A stretch of 64,000 nucleotides of DNA from Sphingobium lactosutens (GCF_013393185.1 NZ_QJQX01000052.1:296984-360983), one strand, 5' to 3'. Positions 35,260 to 42,596 are shown, counted from the first letter of the stretch. Made by a program: numbers and translations. The notes: generated from the letters alone by a model not told the origin.

Positions 35260-35619
35260 ATGGAATGGTTAGCAGTTTTCACGCCGGATGCGGCGCAGCG
35301 CCTTGCCGAAAATCACAAAGAGCAACAGCCCCTCAAAGGCACTCGCGGCGAACGCGACTTCGAACCAGTATGCAAACTGTTCCTGCCATGGGCAGCAGCG
35401 ACCTGGCTCCTGACGGAACTTGATGATGACGGCCTTGCTTTCGGGCTGTCCGATCTAGGTTTCGGAACCCCGGAACTCGGCTACATAAGCATGGATGAGG
35501 TCTATAGCGTTCAAGGGCCGGGAGGCTTGCGCGTCGAGCAGGACTTGCACTGGACGGCCAAACATACGCTGTCCGAGTATGCAGCTAAAGCGCGCAGCGC
35601 CGGACGCATAACCGCGTAA
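35260..35619 (+). CDS. DUF2958 family protein
   Basis: 119 residues. The core CKLFLPWAAATWLLTELDDDGLAFGLSDLGFGTPELGYISMDEV and VEQDLHW match the pattern of DUF2958 proteins found on plasmids, phages and conjugative elements. The biochemical role of that family is unknown. A TAGGAG site precedes the ATG. The TAA stop is part of a TAAATA motif. Confidence 0.75.
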   Translation: MEWLAVFTPDAAQRLAENHKEQQPLKGTRGERDFEPVCKLFLPWAAATWLLTELDDDGLAFGLSDLGFGTPELGYISMDEVYSVQGPGGLRVEQDLHWTAKHTLSEYAAKARSAGRITA

Positions 35620-35622
35620 ATA
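35617..35622 (+). promoter_or_regulatory. TAAATA motif, followed by a hairpin and no gene
   Basis: CGTA-AA-TACG, a symmetric version of the motif, using the stop codon of the DUF2958 gene. The next plus-strand features are hairpins near 35664-35692. Confidence 0.4.
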
Positions 35623-35661
35623 CGGAGCAATCTGTTTTTCGTCATGTAGCTGATTGCTAGG

Positions 35662-35694
35662 GGAAGCCGGGTGACACAACGTTGCCCGGCTTTC
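35662..35694 (+). terminator. Hairpin terminator
   Basis: AAGCCGGG/CCCGGCTT arms with T's after; ends the DUF2958 transcript or a short RNA from 35617. Confidence 0.65.
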
Positions 35695-35716
35695 TCCATG
35701 GCTGGGCAATAGCCAC

Positions 35717-35748
35717 AAAAAAGCCCCGCCGTTTCCGGCAGGGCTTTT
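35717..35748. terminator. Bidirectional terminator
   Basis: AAAAGCCC...GGGCTTTT hairpin with GCC/GGC inside; lies between convergent transcription units. Confidence 0.8.
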
Positions 35749-35763
35749 GCTGTTACGGGCTGC

Positions 35764-36162
35764 TTACTTTGCGGCAGCTTTGGTCTTGGCCATCGAGGCC
35801 GAACGCAACCGCACCTGCGCTTCCTTCTCGTCCAACTGCGCTTTGAAGCTGCCCTTCTCCACGTCCGCCTTGATCGCGGTCAGCACCTCAACGAACTGCG
35901 CCTTCGGGACGACGACCTTCGTTTCCTCACCGACCAGCTTGAGCGGGCTGTTGGCGTAGCGGATTGTGAAAGCAACGTTTTCGCCCTTCACCTCGAACCA
36001 GCGGCGGCCTTCCGTGCGGGGAGCCTTGAACAATTCGATCTGCTTGTCGATTGCCGCTGCAACGACTTCCGATGCCGACTTAGGAATACGCGGGCCACCG
36101 CCCTTCGCGAAGTCCGCATACTCGTTGACCGACTTGACTGCTTTTTTCCAATCGAACGCCAT
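35764..36162 (-). CDS. Phage hypothetical protein
   Basis: 132 residues, Lys- and Ala-rich with a basic C-terminal tail (SASMAKTKAAAK). The start MAFDWKKAVKSVNEYADFAKGG follows an AGGAG site. Could be a small nucleic-acid or scaffold-associated protein; no family recognised. Ends at the bidirectional terminator. Confidence 0.65.
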   Translation of the reverse strand: MAFDWKKAVKSVNEYADFAKGGGPRIPKSASEVVAAAIDKQIELFKAPRTEGRRWFEVKGENVAFTIRYANSPLKLVGEETKVVVPKAQFVEVLTAIKADVEKGSFKAQLDEKEAQVRLRSASMAKTKAAAK

Positions 36163-36246
36163 TCTACATACTCCTGCTTTGCAGCCCTGTGCTGCCGTTT
36201 TCCTATCAATAGCCGTTGCCCTAACAGGGCAACCACTAATTTCCTA

Positions 36247-36771
36247 TTATGCAAACAAAGCTCTGCGCATCATTGCATCGGTGACACCGACATAGCTTTG
36301 TGTGGTCGCTATGCTGCTATGCCCAAGCACCTTACTAACAACAGCAATGTTGACATTGTTATCGACCATTCGGGTAGCCATCGTTCGGCGACCGCTATAG
36401 CAGCTACCTTGCACACCAGCCATTCGATAAATGCGGCGCATAGCTTCGGAAATACCGTTTGCGGTAAACGCATCACCAGCACCATTTCGGAACACCCTGC
36501 CCCGCTCTCCCTGCATATGATCGTGCAGAGCAGTGAGGATTTCAGCATCGACGGGAATTGAACGTCCCTGCTTGCGCTTGGAATGACCTAGCGGGATGCG
36601 GAGTTCATCGTTGATGAACCAGTTGGTTTCCAAACCTGCGATTTCCATCGGGCGCAAGCCCAGCTTCTTCGTCAGCAGTAGCATCAAGCGATACATTGCG
36701 GGACGGTTCATCTGTGCTGCGAAGTCGAACAGCTTATCAAACTGCTGATCGTTGAGGATAGTAGCGCGCAT
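36247..36771 (-). CDS. Small tyrosine recombinase
   Basis: 174 residues, only the catalytic half of a tyrosine recombinase. It has box I (KKLGLRPMEIAGL, Arg), a Lys region, box II (CYSGRRTMATRMV), LGHSSIATTQSY with the His and the Tyr nucleophile. The usual His of the HxxR box II is Tyr here (YSGR). ATG 36771 has GGAG upstream and removes a poorly conserved 47-residue extension. No arm-binding domain. It is a second site-specific recombinase besides the serine integrase; perhaps a resolvase, an invertase or a relic. Confidence 0.8.
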   Translation of the reverse strand: MRATILNDQQFDKLFDFAAQMNRPAMYRLMLLLTKKLGLRPMEIAGLETNWFINDELRIPLGHSKRKQGRSIPVDAEILTALHDHMQGERGRVFRNGAGDAFTANGISEAMRRIYRMAGVQGSCYSGRRTMATRMVDNNVNIAVVSKVLGHSSIATTQSYVGVTDAMMRRALFA

Positions 36772-36797
36772 TTCCGATCTCCGTTGTTGCCTCACTT

Positions 36798-36824
36798 TCC
36801 TGTTTCCAGAGTGAATGCAGGGCA
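36798..36824 (-). promoter_or_regulatory. Shared upstream blocks of minus-strand phage genes (copy 2)
   Basis: TCCTGTTTCCAG as at 34349, then AATGCAGGG (36815-36823) as near 41342, 27 bp before the recombinase start. Confidence 0.4.
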
Positions 36825-36871
36825 ACCGAAACCGGACCTCCCCAACCAGAATGCGACGACCTGTTGCTTGA

Positions 36872-36877
36872 TAAATA
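36872..36877 (+). promoter_or_regulatory. TAAATA motif before the tail-sharing operon
   Basis: GATA-AA-TATC, symmetric, 34 nt before ATG 36912. Confidence 0.5.
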
Positions 36878-36911
36878 TCCGTGACGAAAAACAACAATTG
36901 CAGGTGAAGCA

Positions 36912-37178
36912 ATGCAAACGACCTACACCATCAAAACCAAAATGCCGTTTCCAACTGTTGGAATGCGCGTAACCAGCAGCATCCTTGTCAGCTACCAAAA
37001 GGATTGCACTGTTGAAATCGACACCGTGAGGACCAAGGCTTGGCTCGGTGACGTAGCGGCGTTGGTACGTCATCCATCGGTGCTGTTCGCCACCATGATC
37101 GAAGGCGAATTCCAGATTTCCCTCACGGACGAAGCAGCCGCTAAAGAATTCCACGCAAAGTGGGGTGGTGCGGCATGA
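36912..37178 (+). CDS. Phage hypothetical protein, first of the tail-sharing set
   Basis: 88 residues. It ends FQISLTDEAAAKEFHAKWGGAA, which aligns with the ends of the next three proteins (acidic residue, Ala, then F-x-x-x-[FW]-G-G). The stop overlaps the next start (ATGA), and the GGGGTGG coding for the Gly-Gly also serves as the next ribosome site. No known family recognised. Confidence 0.65.
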   Translation: MQTTYTIKTKMPFPTVGMRVTSSILVSYQKDCTVEIDTVRTKAWLGDVAALVRHPSVLFATMIEGEFQISLTDEAAAKEFHAKWGGAA

Positions 37179-37495
37179 GCAACACCAACTCTCCGTCCAT
37201 TTTCACTGTCAATGTGGGTCAACTTACCATCGGTAGCTGGCTAAGCGCCTTCCCCGCTTCGATCTACGACGACAATATGAATTGCCAATCCTTCACGCTT
37301 GAAGAGCGCCTAATGCACGACACAACATTGTTCGTGTTCAAGGGCCGCCCATCGGAAGAAGATCAGGAAGCCATTATCGAGTTTGCCGATTTCCACGGCA
37401 TGGCGGTCGTCCTCGACGGACGCGCAGTAACGCTAATCACGGACCAGCCAAGGATTGCAACGCTGTTCAAGCTGACCTTCGGGGGTGATGTATGA
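37175..37495 (+). CDS. Phage hypothetical protein, FKLTFGG tail
   Basis: 106 residues from ATG 37175 (overlapping the previous stop). Ends AVTLITDQPRIATLFKLTFGGDV. The FGGD codons contain GGGGGTGA, the ribosome site of the next gene. Middle region acidic (SEEDQEAIIEFADFHG). Unknown function. Confidence 0.65.
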   Translation: MSNTNSPSIFTVNVGQLTIGSWLSAFPASIYDDNMNCQSFTLEERLMHDTTLFVFKGRPSEEDQEAIIEFADFHGMAVVLDGRAVTLITDQPRIATLFKLTFGGDV

Positions 37496-37899
37496 GCATC
37501 GAACAGCGAATTGCCGACCTCGAAATGCGCATCATGGAATTTGCCGGGCAACTTGGCGAATTGGAACACAGCGTCATACAGGCGGAAGAGGCCATGCACG
37601 ACAGCCGACGCTCCACCACCGACGGCCTCGCTTGGCTATCGAGCGAGGTATCCGACGCCAGAAGCGAGATTGCAGACCTAGTTGCAAACCTGCATCTGAA
37701 AAGGGCCGATGACGAACATTTCGTCTCATTGACCTTTGAGGCCGACGACACGCAACGCGCTTTCGCGGTTAGGCGCTGGCTGCGTCAGACCATGCCTAAC
37801 CGCTATGACATTATGCAAACGGGTGGCCAGTTTCTCGTCTGCTTCGATCAGCAGTCGGATGCTGTGATGTTCAAGCTGACCTTCGGAGGTGACGCATGA
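37492..37899 (+). CDS. Phage coiled-coil protein, FKLTFGG tail
   Basis: 135 residues. The N-terminal 60 form a predicted coiled coil (IADLEMRIMEFAGQLGELEHSVIQAEEAMHDS). The end, FLVCFDQQSDAVMFKLTFGGDA, is nearly identical to its neighbour, also at DNA level. GGAGGTGA in the last codons is a perfect ribosome site for the next gene. Confidence 0.65.
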   Translation: MSIEQRIADLEMRIMEFAGQLGELEHSVIQAEEAMHDSRRSTTDGLAWLSSEVSDARSEIADLVANLHLKRADDEHFVSLTFEADDTQRAFAVRRWLRQTMPNRYDIMQTGGQFLVCFDQQSDAVMFKLTFGGDA

Positions 37900-38300
37900 G
37901 GAACGGTCGCGACATTTTCATCAACGTCCTTTTCAGCCTCCAAGAGGTTCAATCTATCCACGACGAGATAAACCGCGTCGCCAAAGCCAGCGGCATTTGT
38001 CTCAGCGATGGCATTGTTGGAAACGCTGCCCGAACCGCTGTCATGCGTCGTTACCGAGATTGGTTTGAAGCGCAAAGCGAAGAACTACGCAAAGAGCCTA
38101 TGGTTGATACAGAGTGGGCAGGGATTAAGATGAGGACTGGCGGCAATTTGATCCCGGTAGAGAACTTATATCGGTCGTCAGAAATTCTATTTTCATCTGA
38201 AGAAGATGGTGTTGACGGATTTTTAGTCACGCTGTGCTTCCCAGAATGGGCAAATGACCTCGCATTGCTCTTCAAGCTAACTTGGGAGACAGTGCGATGA
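37896..38300 (+). CDS. Phage hypothetical protein, diverged FKLTW tail
   Basis: 134 residues. The N-terminal half has helical segments (SLQEVQSIHDEINRVAKASG); the end is LVTLCFPEWANDLALLFKLTWETVR, the same tail with GG lost. Overlaps its neighbours by ATGA on both sides. Unknown function. Confidence 0.62.
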   Translation: MRNGRDIFINVLFSLQEVQSIHDEINRVAKASGICLSDGIVGNAARTAVMRRYRDWFEAQSEELRKEPMVDTEWAGIKMRTGGNLIPVENLYRSSEILFSSEEDGVDGFLVTLCFPEWANDLALLFKLTWETVR

Positions 38301-38548
38301 CAGTCACGCTAGAAACCCTGCGCGCAGACTTTGAAAACCATCGCCTGTTTGCCGAGAACGACCCGCTAGAAATTCGTTGGATAGCCCTTGAAGAAGCATG
38401 GGCTGAAGGGCATCGCTTCCCTCCCCGCACGGCGGGATTTGTTGGTTTGATCTACATAATCGCGCGCGACTACGACTTCAAAGCAGCAATGGCCTACAAG
38501 CTGTCAGACGGTGCAATCGACCCAAGGGTTAGCAACGCGGCCTGTTGA
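38297..38548 (+). CDS. Phage hypothetical protein
   Basis: 83 residues from ATG 38297, overlapping the previous stop by 4 bp. It lacks the shared tail (ends IDPRVSNAAC) and closes the five-gene operon. Sequence suggests a small helical protein. Not recognised. Confidence 0.6.
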   Translation: MTVTLETLRADFENHRLFAENDPLEIRWIALEEAWAEGHRFPPRTAGFVGLIYIIARDYDFKAAMAYKLSDGAIDPRVSNAAC

Positions 38549-38598
38549 CGCCCTAGCAGCGCTCTATCATGTTCGATCTGCCGTTTGAGGGGGACGAC

Positions 38599-38859
38599 AT
38601 GGCAACACGCATTCTTGCAGTTCTGATCTATTACATCGGCGGCATTGCCGTATGTGTTGGCCTGGGGGTCAGCTTCGGGCTTCGGGGTGATCCGCGTTGG
38701 TACGCTTTCATCGCGCCCGCTTTCCTTGTTATCTGCCTGCTCGGCATCAGAGGGCCAGATGCTCCCATGCCACCGACGAGAGCCGCACTTTTGATCGGCG
38801 GGCTTGGCCTAATCGGCGCTATCGTAGGATATATGTTCGGACCCGCTCTGGTCGTTTGA
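38599..38859 (+). CDS. Small phage membrane protein
   Basis: 86 residues from ATG 38599 with GAGGGGGA upstream; three hydrophobic helices (about 3-24, 34-48, 58-82). Could be a lysis or exclusion protein, but no family is recognised. Confidence 0.6.
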   Translation: MATRILAVLIYYIGGIAVCVGLGVSFGLRGDPRWYAFIAPAFLVICLLGIRGPDAPMPPTRAALLIGGLGLIGAIVGYMFGPALVV

Positions 38860-38950
38860 ATGCTTCAATGAGCGCCATAGACGCTCACTGTGATAGCAAG
38901 ACGCCCCTTCCGCTAGTCGTGGGTCCCCTGTCGCTCCAGCTAACTACTGG

Positions 38951-39445
38951 ATGCCTAGAAAGCCGAACCCTAATCGCATCATCCCACCCTGCAATCAGCA
39001 AGGCTGTGAAAAACTCGCCTTTGCGCGAGGCATGTGTCAGTCGCATTATGACCGCGCCCGATGGGCATCGCGACATGGAGGTTGGGAACGTCCCCGTCAA
39101 AGGTCGCTCCTGCATACGCGCAGCGACGGCTATGTCCTGCGATATGCCCCTGAACACGCACTAGCGATGTCGCAGGGATACGTTCTGGAGCATCGCTATC
39201 AGGCATATGAGAAATATGGTGCCGGTCAGCAGACCTGTCATTGGTGCAAAAAGGCCATCGAATGGGCGGAGTTGCACGTCGATCACGTCGATTGGGATCG
39301 AGGAAACAATGCGCCTGACAATGTTGTTACAAGCTGCGCGACCTGCAACATCGTGAGGGTGAAGCCGCAGACCAATCCCGCGCCACCGGCTGCACCTACC
39401 CCCTCCACGAAACTGACAGCCCTAGTTGCCCGCTACAGGGATTGA
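38951..39445 (+). CDS. HNH endonuclease
   Basis: 164 residues. The N-terminal zinc-like segment CNQQGCEKLAFARGMCQSHYDRAR is common in phage HNH proteins. The nuclease core has CHWCKKAI, ELHVDHVDWDRGNN and NVVTSCATCN, that is, the two CxxC pairs and the DH of the HNH motif. It could be a free-standing homing nuclease or a packaging-linked HNH; it is not next to the terminase, which favours the former. The ribosome site is weak. Confidence 0.82.
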   Translation: MPRKPNPNRIIPPCNQQGCEKLAFARGMCQSHYDRARWASRHGGWERPRQRSLLHTRSDGYVLRYAPEHALAMSQGYVLEHRYQAYEKYGAGQQTCHWCKKAIEWAELHVDHVDWDRGNNAPDNVVTSCATCNIVRVKPQTNPAPPAAPTPSTKLTALVARYRD

Positions 39446-39451
39446 TAAATA
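39446..39451 (+). promoter_or_regulatory. TAAATA motif without a following gene
   Basis: GATA-AA-TATC immediately after the HNH stop codon, followed by about 200 nt without a gene and then a terminator. Confidence 0.45.
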
Positions 39452-39457
39452 TCGGTG

Positions 39458-39650
39458 CAGAAGGCCGCTGCACATTCATGTTTAGGTCCGTTTGTCGCGG
39501 GATCGTTCAGGCCATTCCTGCGCTCAAGGGCATCCCCGAATTATTAGGTGGCCGAAGAGCGTTAACGCGGAGCAGCGTGAGCCGTAAGGGGTAAGTGCCG
39601 TCTAAGGAATGGAAAGACAAAAAAGCCCCGGAAGCAACTCCGGGGCTTTT
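39458..39650 (+). ncRNA. Candidate phage small RNA
   Basis: Bounded by the TAAATA motif at 39446 and a strong rho-independent terminator (AAAAGCCCCGGA/TCCGGGGCTTTT, 39621-39650). It begins with a GTGCAG...CTGCAC hairpin. A weak GTG frame at 39595 runs through the terminator and is rejected. Confidence 0.4.
39621..39650. terminator. Bidirectional terminator
   Basis: GCCCCGGA/TCCGGGGC arms with A tract before and T tract after; also ends the minus-strand gene at 39676. Confidence 0.85.
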
Positions 39651-39675
39651 GCATGACTACGCTTGCTGGACTGCC

Positions 39676-39768
39676 TCACACACCTCCGCAGATATATGCG
39701 GCGTAAACTCCAACAAGAGCGATGACAATGACCTCAGACTTAGACCATGGACGGAAGTTCTCAAACAT
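39676..39768 (-). CDS. 30-residue membrane peptide
   Basis: ATG 39768 follows a very strong GGAAGGAG site 8 nt away. The peptide has a charged N-terminus (MFENFRPWSKSE) and one hydrophobic helix (VIVIALVGVYAAYICGGV). A terminator follows 26 bp after the stop. Strong start signal, helix and terminator together make it credible. Function unknown; a lysis, toxin or exclusion peptide are options. Confidence 0.6.
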   Translation of the reverse strand: MFENFRPWSKSEVIVIALVGVYAAYICGGV

Positions 39769-39859
39769 ACCTGCATCTCCTTCCAAGAAGATATGCAGCC
39801 ATTGAGTTCAAAGGGCAGCCTAAGAGTTCACATAAGTAGCAGAAAACCTGAGGACACTT

Positions 39860-40264
39860 ATGGCTCGCAAAACCGTAATCACAGATGAAAGCCGCGCAAC
39901 GTTTGCTGAACTAGCTGCACAGGGCTTGAGCAACAGCAAGATCAGCGCAGCTATGGGCATTTCTCTGCATGTCGTGAGAAAATACCGCGCCGATCATGAC
40001 ACCAATGTTGCGATCGACCGCGTGAGGCTCACAGAGACAATGCCGCAACAGCTTATTGCCCTAGCGAATGCCATGGTCATATTGAGCGATGCAGTGGCAG
40101 CAAGCCGCGCCGATGTGGCCGATCTAACGGTCATCGGGAGGAAAATGCTAAAGGCAATGAAGCGCCTCCAGGTCGAGAACAAAAACCTACGCGCCACCCG
40201 AAAAGATGCTCGCGCACAAGTGAGGGAACTGCGTCACCAGCTATGGAAAGTCAGGGGCTACTAA
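39860..40264 (+). CDS. Phage helix-turn-helix coiled-coil protein
   Basis: 134 residues. Residues 10-45 (SRATFAELAAQGLSNSKISAAMGISLHVVRKYRADH) form a helix-turn-helix of the resolvase/homeodomain-like kind. The C-terminal half is a coiled coil rich in Lys/Arg. Probably a DNA-binding regulator. GAGGA precedes the start. It overlaps the end of the convergent gene by 4 bp. Confidence 0.7.
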   Translation: MARKTVITDESRATFAELAAQGLSNSKISAAMGISLHVVRKYRADHDTNVAIDRVRLTETMPQQLIALANAMVILSDAVAASRADVADLTVIGRKMLKAMKRLQVENKNLRATRKDARAQVRELRHQLWKVRGY

Positions 40265-41286
40265 AGCCCCGCAGGACTACCGGGCGGCATCTCCATCAAC
40301 TCGATCTTATGGATGTGCATTTTCGGATAGTGCCGCTTCATCATCGGCATAAAATCCTCACAAAGCTGCACAACCATATCCACATTCAGCTTAGCCAGAT
40401 AGCGGGCCTGACGCATCGCCATCGCCGTAGGAACGACATAGGGGAATATCGACAGCCTTTGCGCCTCTGTTAGCCCGACTGAGCCGACTTGCCCGCTGGC
40501 TTGCTCTGGTGGAGGTAGCCGCGCAAGCACATCGTCTCGACGTTTCCCGTACTCGACAAACGAACCTCTGATGGTTTCATTCCGCGCCACACATTCCGCG
40601 AAATTCATAAGGAAGTTCTCTTCCTTCACAAGCATCAACAAGTTCTGTTCCGCGTCAGATAGCTCGCGAACCATGGTCCGATCATATCCGATGACACCAG
40701 CCTGACTGCCGCAAATCACAAACGGATCATCCTCCGCAAGCAATTCATCAATCGGCAAGCTCTTCTGGTTTAAGTCGCGCAAAGTGGTCCGCGCCTCACT
40801 GGCCAACGTCGATAGCTTAAACCCTATCTGATATATCTGGCCCTGTGTCTTTTCCCGGTCATCCTTCCGATGCTTCTTTTCGACAAGGAAGTAACCGAAC
40901 AAAGCAGCAATGACCGCCAGCAGCGATCCAATACCAGAAACCCAATCGGCAAGAGAACCGCCCTCGTCCTTAGCTTCTGCATCTTGACCATGCGGGATAG
41001 CGAACAACGGACATTCATCACGGCCCATCTGGTTCGTAGAGGAATACCAAAGAACGTCTGTAGCGATCCCTCTCCCAGTAAAGTAGCGGCACACAAGCGA
41101 TGCCTGATCCTGCTTGCCCACATCGCCAAAGCCGGGAACGATATATGTCTGGCGTGGATGCACCAATGTTGATCCGACCAGCAACCGCTTACCCGATATC
41201 AGCAGAGAGCCTTCCGTTACGACAAACAATGATGCAACAGCAGCCGCAGCCCATACCCACTTGCGACGATACCACTTAACGGACAT
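40261..41286 (-). CDS. Phage membrane protein, unknown
   Basis: 341 residues with two transmembrane helices (about 9-30 and 111-135). A cysteine-containing loop of about 80 residues lies between them, and a large helical C-terminal domain follows (EKKHRKDDREKTQGQIYQIGF...). The topology suggests the C-terminal domain is cytoplasmic. Monocistronic in the accessory region; exclusion or host interaction is possible but not shown. No family recognised. Confidence 0.65.
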   Translation of the reverse strand: MSVKWYRRKWVWAAAAVASLFVVTEGSLLISGKRLLVGSTLVHPRQTYIVPGFGDVGKQDQASLVCRYFTGRGIATDVLWYSSTNQMGRDECPLFAIPHGQDAEAKDEGGSLADWVSGIGSLLAVIAALFGYFLVEKKHRKDDREKTQGQIYQIGFKLSTLASEARTTLRDLNQKSLPIDELLAEDDPFVICGSQAGVIGYDRTMVRELSDAEQNLLMLVKEENFLMNFAECVARNETIRGSFVEYGKRRDDVLARLPPPEQASGQVGSVGLTEAQRLSIFPYVVPTAMAMRQARYLAKLNVDMVVQLCEDFMPMMKRHYPKMHIHKIELMEMPPGSPAGL

Positions 41287-41341
41287 GCCAATCCCCCTAT
41301 AAGGACGGCGTAAGGCAGCGGATTATCGGACGCAATTGGAA

Positions 41342-41401
41342 ATGCAGGGTCGCATAGAGCGAGCAAAGAAAGACAAAGCGAAAGCCGCTTACACAAGTGT
41401 G
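41342..41401 (-). promoter_or_regulatory. Shared upstream blocks of minus-strand phage genes (copy 3)
   Basis: AATGCAGGG near 41342, GCGAGCAAAGAA (41359-41370) and CACAAGTGTG (41392-41401), the last two spaced as at 34373-34416. Upstream of the membrane protein gene ending at 41286. Confidence 0.45.
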
Positions 41402-41823
41402 AAAGCCGTTGATGGCTGATGGTATGAGTGAGCGGTAGGATTAGATTGGGGCCACACCTGAATCCAGAAATCTACCAGAAAATCTGCTGCTACAGTGGTG
41501 ATCTACCCTATCCGCACTCTGGATCGCACCATGTAGGCACCATGCCTATCGAGGTTGCGAACTCTGGATTGCGGTGTATCTGTTATCGGGTCCATCCTTG
41601 GGCATCGTCCACCCATTCGCACTCCGACTATTTGTTTGTATGTCCAACCTGTCTAGATACAAAGAAATATCTTCACACTTGTGGAAATATATTTTCAGGT
41701 ATCTGCCATGAGGTATGGATAATACACCAAAACCATACCAGTCCTGCTCTGTTGTTGCCCTTTGGTATTGTGGTGCTAACGTGTGATAGTCGAGGTATGA
41801 ATGGGATAACCCTGTTGAAAGGC

Positions 41824-41832
41824 TGTGGATAA
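41824..41832 (-). promoter_or_regulatory. DnaA box
   Basis: TTATCCACA on the minus strand, an exact match to the consensus, within the AT-rich gap. A single box may be chance. Confidence 0.4.
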
Positions 41833-41932
41833 ATGCAGTCAAGAGCAAAGGTAGGTTGACAGGATCGTGATGCGACACCCGAGGGGGTAGCTTACAGACG
41901 GTAGAAGGTGAGAGTAGTTCGCAGGGGTTACC

Positions 41933-42596
41933 CCACTCAACACACGACCTCGATTTTTGAGTTAAGCACAATGCGATCAAAAATGGGGTTTAGGTTTTCA
42001 ACTGCCTAGTCATATCCAGCCCGTTCAGATACGTCGTCATGATGACGAATCGTGACCGCTCCGCTCGACTTGCAGCAATTAAACTGCCCGCTCTGAAAGA
42101 CCTAATCGAGCGGATGCGAGCTACCTCCGATACATCCAAAGCCGTTTTCACGCTTGCTGAACTTCTTGCCGAGCAGCATCGTCGCGAGCCTGTCGGCTTT
42201 TTACCCACGGTGGAAACAGCACAGACGATCATACGTCTCGTTCGAGAAAGTCCAACTGGGCTAACCACGTACGGTGCAATTTGGAACGCTTTTCGCCCTG
42301 ACGAGCCTTGGCACATGCACACCTCGCGGCAACAGGTGAACAATGCACTCGACCGTGTGAACTTTTACTGCATCCGCCATGGACTTCCCCAGATCGTGAC
42401 GCTCGTGGTAAACGGCACGGAGAAGGCGCTGACTGATCAAGCCAAATCCAACATCTTCAACGCTTCTCGAGAGCGAGGCATGGATGTGGGACTAGATCGT
42501 GACGCCTTCATCGATAAACATCAGGAAATGTCACGCGCCATTGCATTGGAAACGCTACCAGCAGCAGACTTTTAAGTCTAGCCACTCAACACACGA
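41933..42596. repeat. 15-bp direct repeats flanking the gene at 42039
   Basis: CCACTCAACACACGA at 41933-41947 and 42582-42596, each followed within about 20 bp by TGAGT. Confidence 0.6.
42039..42575 (+). CDS. Phage hypothetical protein
   Basis: 178 residues; ATG 42039 or 42042. Basic, helical N-terminus (RSARLAAIKLPALKDLIERMRATSD), then a segment that reads like a DNA-binding wing (TYGAIWNAFRPDEPWHMHTSRQQVNNALDRVNFYC). It may be a regulator; not assigned. The gene is flanked by two copies of CCACTCAACACACGA (41933 and 42582). Confidence 0.6.
   Translation: MMTNRDRSARLAAIKLPALKDLIERMRATSDTSKAVFTLAELLAEQHRREPVGFLPTVETAQTIIRLVRESPTGLTTYGAIWNAFRPDEPWHMHTSRQQVNNALDRVNFYCIRHGLPQIVTLVVNGTEKALTDQAKSNIFNASRERGMDVGLDRDAFIDKHQEMSRAIALETLPAADF

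Larger units (their letters stand above)
41287..42038. other. AT-rich noncoding region, candidate origin or control region
   Basis: No convincing gene over about 750 bp. It contains copy 3 of the shared blocks (41342-41401), an inverted CACAAGTGTG (41674-41683), a GGTATGG...CCATACC dyad near 41710-41735, a perfect DnaA box (41824-41832) and the repeat CCACTCAACACACGA (41933-41947). Frames of 134 and 144 codons on opposite strands lack ribosome sites and have odd composition. Confidence 0.5.

Noticed and set aside
39595..39888. GTG frame of 97 codons
   Set aside because: It contains a perfect terminator hairpin and the reverse of the 30-residue gene, with no ribosome site.
41428..41980. Two overlapping frames on opposite strands in the AT-rich gap
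   Set aside because: No ribosome sites, Cys/His/Ser-rich unlikely composition, and the region carries control-type repeats instead.
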